64,000 bases of DNA, from positions 11,112,501 to 11,176,500 of the forward strand of contig NC_091000.1 in the NCBI RefSeq assembly GCF_041146395.1, in the 5' to 3' direction. Within the stretch, counting starts at the first letter, position 1; each line of letters opens with the position of its first letter. Below, piece after piece: positions 58,616 to 64,000 of this stretch. The DNA comes from Eulemur rufifrons. Taxonomy: Eukaryota; Chordata; Mammalia; Primates; Lemuridae. Made by a program: the position numbers and the translations under genes. The notes under the pieces are model-generated. The model saw nothing but the letters and a program-made list of their open reading frames with translations. It had not been told where the DNA came from and ran no database searches.

Positions 58616-59274
58616 GCGATCAGCTGGCATATCACCCACTTCCTCCCCTACGGCTGCTTTCAGGCCAGCTCCAGAAACCTGATTCCAGCAGCAGAGGCCT
58701 GATTTTGGAATCCTGGAACTTTGGGCAATTGCTTGAATTTTCCTCATCCTTGGAAAGACTCTGCCACTAATTTATCCCTCAGGTTCCCCAAACCATTGCC
58801 AGAAGTAATATGGTCATCAAATCAACCAAACTTGGCAATTTTCTTTTCTAGTTTCACATCCAAAAATGCCTTTTAAAGAGGAGTTGAATTTCACAGAAGC
58901 TCAGATTGAGTCATATAAAAGCGAATGCATGATCACTTTGACCCTCTGAGGAATGTTCCCCTATGCTGGCCAGCTCCCGGACAGGCTTCCCCCAGAAGAA
59001 CAGGAACCTGAGCATGTGTGTCCCTGATCACGTTTGTTGCTGACCCTGGGTTATTTTACAAAGTGATCCAAAAGAGGGTCTCCAAAGGCAGCTTGGAGGC
59101 CAGGAGACAAAGCATGGAAGAGCCTAGCCATATTGGGATATTGCGTCATTGTAACAAAGCAAAGATGGGACAGGACAGAGGGAAAATTCCAGGAGCTCAT
59201 AGGAAAGAAAGCAGGAGAACTGGAAGTAAGTGTACTCGTAAGGGTGTTTCCTGTGCTTCCTCTGTGTGGCTGGA
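58616..59274. other. Unassigned DNA, no gene
   Basis: A 161-codon plus frame begins at 59018 and runs into the following MIR; it is not supported by any family feature. Confidence 0.4.
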
Positions 59275-59455
59275 CGCTGGTACCTTGTTACATCAGTTAC
59301 TCCTCACTGCCCACTGTGAGACTTGGTTATATTACCATGCCCATGTTTCCGTCGAGGAAGCAGCCTCAGAGAGGGCATGTGATGTTCTCCAGGTCACACA
59401 GCTAATTAATTGTCAGAGCCTTGATGGAAACCAAAGCCAGTCTGACTTGGGAATA
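59275..59455 (-). repeat. MIR SINE, antisense
   Basis: GGTTATATTACCATGCCCAT, GTTTCCGTCGAGGAAGCAGC, CTCAGAGAGGGCATGTGATG, TCCAGGTCACACAGCTAATT, AATTGTCAGAGCCTTGATGG. Clear antisense MIR. Confidence 0.85.
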
Positions 59456-60404
59456 TACATCCATCTCTCATCATGGTGTCTTGTTGGAGAATGTGGTGGA
59501 TAAACACAGACCCAGAGACTGAGGAGTGGAGCAAGGGACACAGAGACGCGGCCTGGAGAGGTCGCATTCACAGGGAGTGTTCTCTCCAGGCACTGTGGGG
59601 TCCTAAAGTCAACTGTGCGTGTGGGGCTCGGAGGAGGTAGGGGGACTCCAATTATACGCTGTGAGTCACACTTATGTTATTCTTCCCTAGAATGATTTTC
59701 TTTTTAATCTTATTAAAACTTGGACGTCTCAGATACGGGCCTATAAAAAAATTTTCCCCAAAACATTTTTTTTTTTTTGCTTGTCTTTTTTCCTTTTTCA
59801 GCCCATGAAAAAGCTGTTTTTGCCATATGAGTGCCTTCTGTTGTTTATGGAACAAACTACAATGCTAAAGAACAATTTGGCACTGTTATATTTCTTTTAA
59901 TGAGAAAAATATGATGCTATGAAGACATTGTGAGAATGTAGGATATTAGAAGGTGAGCATATTGTTACCTGCAACTAAGTTTAGAGAAAAACAAAAACAG
60001 AGCCATCTCCAAGAGCACCACACTTAGTGTGGTGTTACGGAAACATGACCATGGTATTCTACCCTTATACACATTTGGGAATATTTTCTATGTAAAATTC
60101 ACCTCTAAAAAAATGCACACTGCCTATCTTGGTAATAGATCGCTTGTCTTGCAGAGTTAAATTTTGGTCCCTTAAGGATCTAGCCAAGTAGTAGAGATGT
60201 TTTCCTAAAATATTTTTTGTTCTCTTCTTCCAGTGTTACAAAATGTTAGGATTATCTGTATTGTTTGAAAAGGATTGTGTCTACATCATCCACCAATTCG
60301 AAAAGACATATGTTTTTGTCACAGTTCCTTTGAGATCACAGATCTGCATGGCCCTATGAGTAAATGCTTCATGCTTTGATTTTTTTCCCTTTTCCCTCTC
60401 TCTG
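59456..60404. other. Unassigned DNA, T-rich run, no gene
   Basis: T-run at 59766-59778. No repeat recognised except a possible L1 3'-like phrase at 60040-60120 (CATGGTATTCTACCCTTATA), too weak to call. Confidence 0.4.
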
Positions 60405-60660
60405 AAGGTAGGCATTGAGCCCTTGGTATGTGCTAGGCTTTGGGGATATAGTGCACAGGGGATTTGCTCTGTGCCCTTAAATAACTTATTATGGGCTTGC
60501 AGATACAAGTAGATAAACAAGGGTACCTTGTGTGACACTAAGGTGACAAATGCTAAGGGAGCACATTGAAGGGCCATGCGGGCCTGGATGTTGCCCAAAG
60601 GTTTCCCATAGGAAGGGGCGTTACTGCTGAGAGATGAAGAGGAAGAGGTGTTAACGAAGG
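60405..60660 (-). repeat. L2 LINE, antisense
   Basis: GGCATTGAGCCCTTGGTATG, TGCTAGGCTTTGGGGATATA, GTGCACAGGGGATTTGCTCT, AAATAACTTATTATGGGCTT, AGATACAAGTAGATAAACAA, GTGACAAATGCTAAGGGAGC. The 162-codon minus frame here is a shadow. Confidence 0.78.
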
Positions 60661-60769
60661 GAAGAGGTGAGACAGAGTGTCCCAAACCAGGGCGCAACAT
60701 GCTCAGAGGCCCAGGCTGGGGGAGAGCACGTGCAGCCTGGGAGCCGGGCTCACTGTCATGAACGCCCAC

Positions 60770-61010
60770 CGATACCAGCTGCCTTCATTGTGTGCCTGCT
60801 TGGGGCGGGCACTTCATTAAGCGCTTCAGTACATTGTCTCACCTCAGCCTTGCCACTACCCTGTGAGTTAGGTATTTAAATCCCTATTTTTTAGCAGAAG
60901 AACTGAAGTCTTAAAAGTTAGGTCAGTTTCTTAGAATCTCCTAGCAAGTGAATTCCGAGGTCAGGGCATGAACCTGGTCTGCTGCCTATCCTTCTATGCT
61001 GCCCCTCGGG
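60770..61010 (-). repeat. MIR SINE, antisense
   Basis: TGTGTGCCTGCTTGGGGCGG, GCACTTCATTAAGCGCTTCA, GCCACTACCCTGTGAGTTAG, GTATTTAAATCCCTATTTTT, then AGCAAGTGAATTCCGAGGTC, ATGAACCTGGTCTGCTGCCT. Near full length. Confidence 0.82.
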
Positions 61011-61560
61011 AAGATTCGGCACAGGGGTCCCAAAGCAGCCTCTATCCAAACCAGATTTGCCACTGTGGTGGCAGCAAGGGGAGTGGCCAGCTGTCAGTGG
61101 CCATGTGGCTTTAGGAGCTGAGCGGGCGAAACAAACCTTCCATGGAGGGAAATCTGGAGACCTCACTTAGGGACCTGCTTACAGTAAAGAGGATGAAAAT
61201 GTGTGTCTCTTCCTCATCTTCCTGCTCTTTCTACCCTTCTTGAGATAAGAAAGTTGCCCAGACCCAGTGAGTTTGAACTGGAGAAAGATGAAGCTTGCAA
61301 CCTTTCAAATGAATCCTGGCACCTTTAAGTAAGAGGCAAGAGTGATGATCATCTTCAGTGGTGCTCTGGCGCCCCGTGACCCTGGACAAAACAGAAGAAT
61401 AGGCAAAGTTTACCTTTGATGCTCCTTCCTTTCTGGACCTCTCCACCACCTTGCAACCCGCTGTCCTCATGCCTCCGCCTCGTCCTTCGGAGGCCCCCAC
61501 CTCGAATCCCTTCCAAATTTTTCCTCCCTTCGGCCCTCCTCAATCAAAACTCTCTTTCCC
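61011..61560. other. Unassigned DNA, no gene
   Basis: Moderate G+C. Overlapping frames of 60-90 codons on both strands without features. No repeat recognised. Confidence 0.4.
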
Positions 61561-61564
61561 TGAG

Positions 61565-61705
61565 CCCTCAATTAATTAGATCTGATTATCTAATTAAACT
61601 AATTCGCACTGAGGTATGAATGAGGCTTAACCCTCCCAGGGGACATTTGCATTTTAAAAGAGGAGCTTGTTAACCCAAATGCCTTGACAATGACAATTAG
61701 TGGCA
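61565..61705. promoter_or_regulatory. Candidate enhancer: homeodomain/POU/SOX-like motif cluster
   Basis: 61569-61608 packs several TAAT cores (CAATTAATTAGATC, TTATCTAATTAAACTAATTC). 61645-61652 is a perfect octamer ATTTGCAT (POU site), and 61685-61700 reads TGACAATGACAATTAG (two ACAAT SOX-like sites plus a homeodomain core). No repeat family explains this stretch. Function is inference; AT-rich DNA yields TAAT cores by chance. Confidence 0.35.
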
Positions 61706-64000
61706 TGTGTGGGGAGATATTTTGGGAGGTTGGGGCTTTCCTGTGCTCCCTGCATCCTAGGCCATCACGGGCCAGGTTTAACCTCAGGATTTCCTCTACC
61801 AGAGAGACAGAATTATTGGAGTCAGCCTTGCAGACACCCACCATCTGTGTCTCTGCCTTTGACGGTTGGCTGAGTTAAAAAAAAAACAACTCATCACTTA
61901 AGAAGAGGGTTCCTACTAATACTGTGAAACTCCTGTCATGGTTGTGAAGTGCTTTCTTTTCTTAGAATCAGCCTGCAATTTGTAAAGTGGCGTCTAAGGA
62001 TTCCCAGTGACAAAATTTTAAGATTTCTGGATTTAAGATCTGGCTTCTAGATTTAAGATTCTAGGTCCACCCCACAGCAGCCACATTCAACATTCACTCC
62101 AGTGTTTTTTTGTTTTTTTGTTTTTCCACCCTAACTTTTAATCTGTAAACAGATTCTGTTTTTTTTTTAAGTGGGAGAGATAGAAGCATTTTGTGTTCTA
62201 GCCTTGAATTGACATGGGGCAGAAGTTGATCAACATGAGAGGCCCTGGTAGGAAACAGCTTTGAAAGTCCTCGTGGTCCTGTCTTGTGGCCCTCTCTGTG
62301 AAGAGATACAAAGGCTGTGTTGTTTCCCAGTGCCTGCGAGCTAGAAGTGAAATAGCACATTCTGGCAAGGTCCAAATTAAGGAAATGCTCTGGGAGTCCA
62401 ACCCAAAAGCTCCTGTACTCCTGACGACCACCTTGCATTTACCAAGCAAATGTTATCATTTCCCGTCAAACTTTGGATTCCCATACCTAAAAATGTATGG
62501 GCTGTTCTTTTTTTAAGATGTGACTCGGAAATCCTGAAAATAAGAATATGGACGAGCATAATTTATATGCTCATCATTGATGGTTTTCTTAAAGTCCCCT
62601 TTTTTGACTCAACACTTATTTTTACTATAATTTTGCCATGCTTATTCATACTTTTTGCATCTTTTCTTATTTTTTGATACATTTAATGGTCCTATATTCT
62701 TAAAATGTTTAGAGATGGGATGAGGGCAGGGGCTACAGTTTAACATTATTGATAAAGAACTGGCATTTTCCACTTTATTTTGAGTGATGGATTAAAGAAT
62801 TATTTTATGTGAATGCTAAATGATTTTATATACATTAATTCCTGTAAATATTTAAATTCACTAAATTTCCTGGAAAGAGAAGAAAAAGTGATGTATATTA
62901 TTGATGATATAAGGCTTAGTGTCACATTCACTCAGGAATATATACGGAAACAGGTGGTGTATGTGCTTTTCTAGTCCTTATATTTTAAGATTGTAACCCT
63001 TGTAGCAAAAACAGAAATATTAATACTATAAAGTTCCAAAAAGCTGAGCTCATATGCAAGAGCAAAACAAATAATATAACTGGAAGCAGTAAAAATTGTG
63101 ATTAAACCTTTCATCCGATTATTTTTCATTTCACATACAATTTGAGTTTTTTATCTTTATGTTTTGCTTCATGGAAGAAATAAGTATGACATCTGGACAA
63201 GGCATTCACAGGGGGAAATATAACTGTTTACCAAGGATATTTTAGCTGTCGGGGCCTGAAAATTAAAATAAGAGAACTGACCAACTGGGGACAAACAAAA
63301 TTGAGTTATACTTAAGTGGTTTGAGTTCATACAATAATTCTTAAAGTTATAATGAAATTGTCAATATCTTGTTATGTTTATTTTACCCCATATATCTGTT
63401 TCACGGTTAAATACATGGAAACTCTTTTCGAGTATCTGATCAAAGTTGATTTTTCTTGTAAGGATACAAAATAAATCATTAAGGAATTTTTTTCCCCCAA
63501 TTGTTTCTTGAAGGTTAATTTGATTTATCTGCAAGCTATATAGCATGAAAGAAATGTCCAAGCCAGAGATGTTTATAATCAGAGCATTCCTTGGTCTACC
63601 AAAAGATTTATGGGATGCTAATTGGCTGTAACTAGTAGAGTTTGTCAGATGAGCCAAAGACATTAAGGTTTCTAGATTGTGTAAACATCCAGGTTGAAAC
63701 CTACCATTTCAGATCAATTGCAGTATTGTATGTGGCACCACTGTGTGCACAAGAAGTCTACGTACTCACATTGCTGCCTTTGATCATGATGTCTTACTTT
63801 CTCTTTACCAAAAACACTTCCAAAAAATACTACAAGATTAAAACAAAAGATCTCATTTAAAAAAAAAGAAAATGCTTGTGCTAATTTGCTCTTAATTTTC
63901 TGGGCAAATTTTTATTTCCCATTTTGATAGAAAGCCTCTGGGAAATAAAATATAGATTTCCATTTATTTGTAAGGGAAAGAAGATACCAGAGAGAGAAGA
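61706..64000. other. AT-rich unassigned DNA to window end, no gene
   Basis: 62020-62075 contains a short imperfect direct repeat (GGATTTAAGATCTGGCTTCT then AGATTTAAGATTCTAGG). 62105-62125 and 62160-62169 are T-rich. The remaining frames (up to 114 codons, 62094-62438 minus) show no protein family. No named repeat recognised. Confidence 0.4.

Noticed and set aside
59018..59503. 161-codon plus-strand reading frame
   Set aside because: It runs into an MIR and has no recognisable features.
60281..60769. 162-codon minus-strand reading frame
   Set aside because: It overlaps an antisense L2; length is within what chance gives in 64 kb.

Overview
This window is non-coding mammalian DNA, most likely from a strepsirrhine primate such as a lemur. 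It is AT-rich and CpG-poor. It carries old eutherian repeats (MIR, L2, MER1, MER2, MER5A, L1M-like) and Alu SINEs, so it is primate. The youngest Alu (30474-30820) has the expanded A-rich middle linker and the right-arm wording I associate with lemur Alus rather than human AluJ/S/Y. A piggyBac-type MITE at 58069-58459 fits a mouse-lemur-like genome. No tool was run, so species and repeat family names are recognition calls.

No functional protein-coding gene, tRNA or rRNA is supported. Every open reading frame is short (175 codons or fewer). Many overlap a recognisable repeat and none shows a convincing protein family other than L1 ORF2 remnants. The window is either intergenic or inside a very large intron; the sequence does not decide which.

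Layout. 1-2 kb: MER1A-like hAT copy, several MIRs, an Alu monomer with target duplications. 2-9.7 kb: mostly unassigned sequence with a few MIRs, a TG repeat and a GA tract. 9.7-10.2 kb: MIR truncated by an L1 3' end. 10.2-12.2 kb: repeat-poor AT-rich sequence that keeps CpGs (possible conserved element). 12.2-19 kb: L2 pieces, an Alu monomer, a MER2 (Tigger) copy and an unusually CpG-rich block at 14640-15052. 21.5-23.5 kb: L1 3' end, AluJ-like copy, then two L2 pieces in opposite orientation. 25.4-26.0 kb: an intact solo class I ERV LTR with 4-bp target duplication. 26-30 kb: L2 and MIR pieces. 30.5 kb: young Alu. 32-36 kb: repeat-poor. 35.8-40.7 kb: MER5A, compound microsatellite, MER1B with perfect 8-bp duplication, Alu (-), L1 (-), AluJ (+). 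43-51 kb: L2/MIR cluster and a minus-strand retroposed block of unresolved family. 51.8-55 kb: Alu monomer and AT-rich unassigned DNA. 56-61 kb: long L2 copies, MIRs and the piggyBac MITE nested inside an L2. 61-64 kb: a dense homeodomain/POU/SOX-like motif cluster, then AT-rich DNA.

Nothing here looks like a new biological system. The best-supported noteworthy items are the nested piggyBac MITE, the solo LTR, the CpG-rich block beside MER2, and several CpG-retaining segments that may be conserved regulatory DNA.
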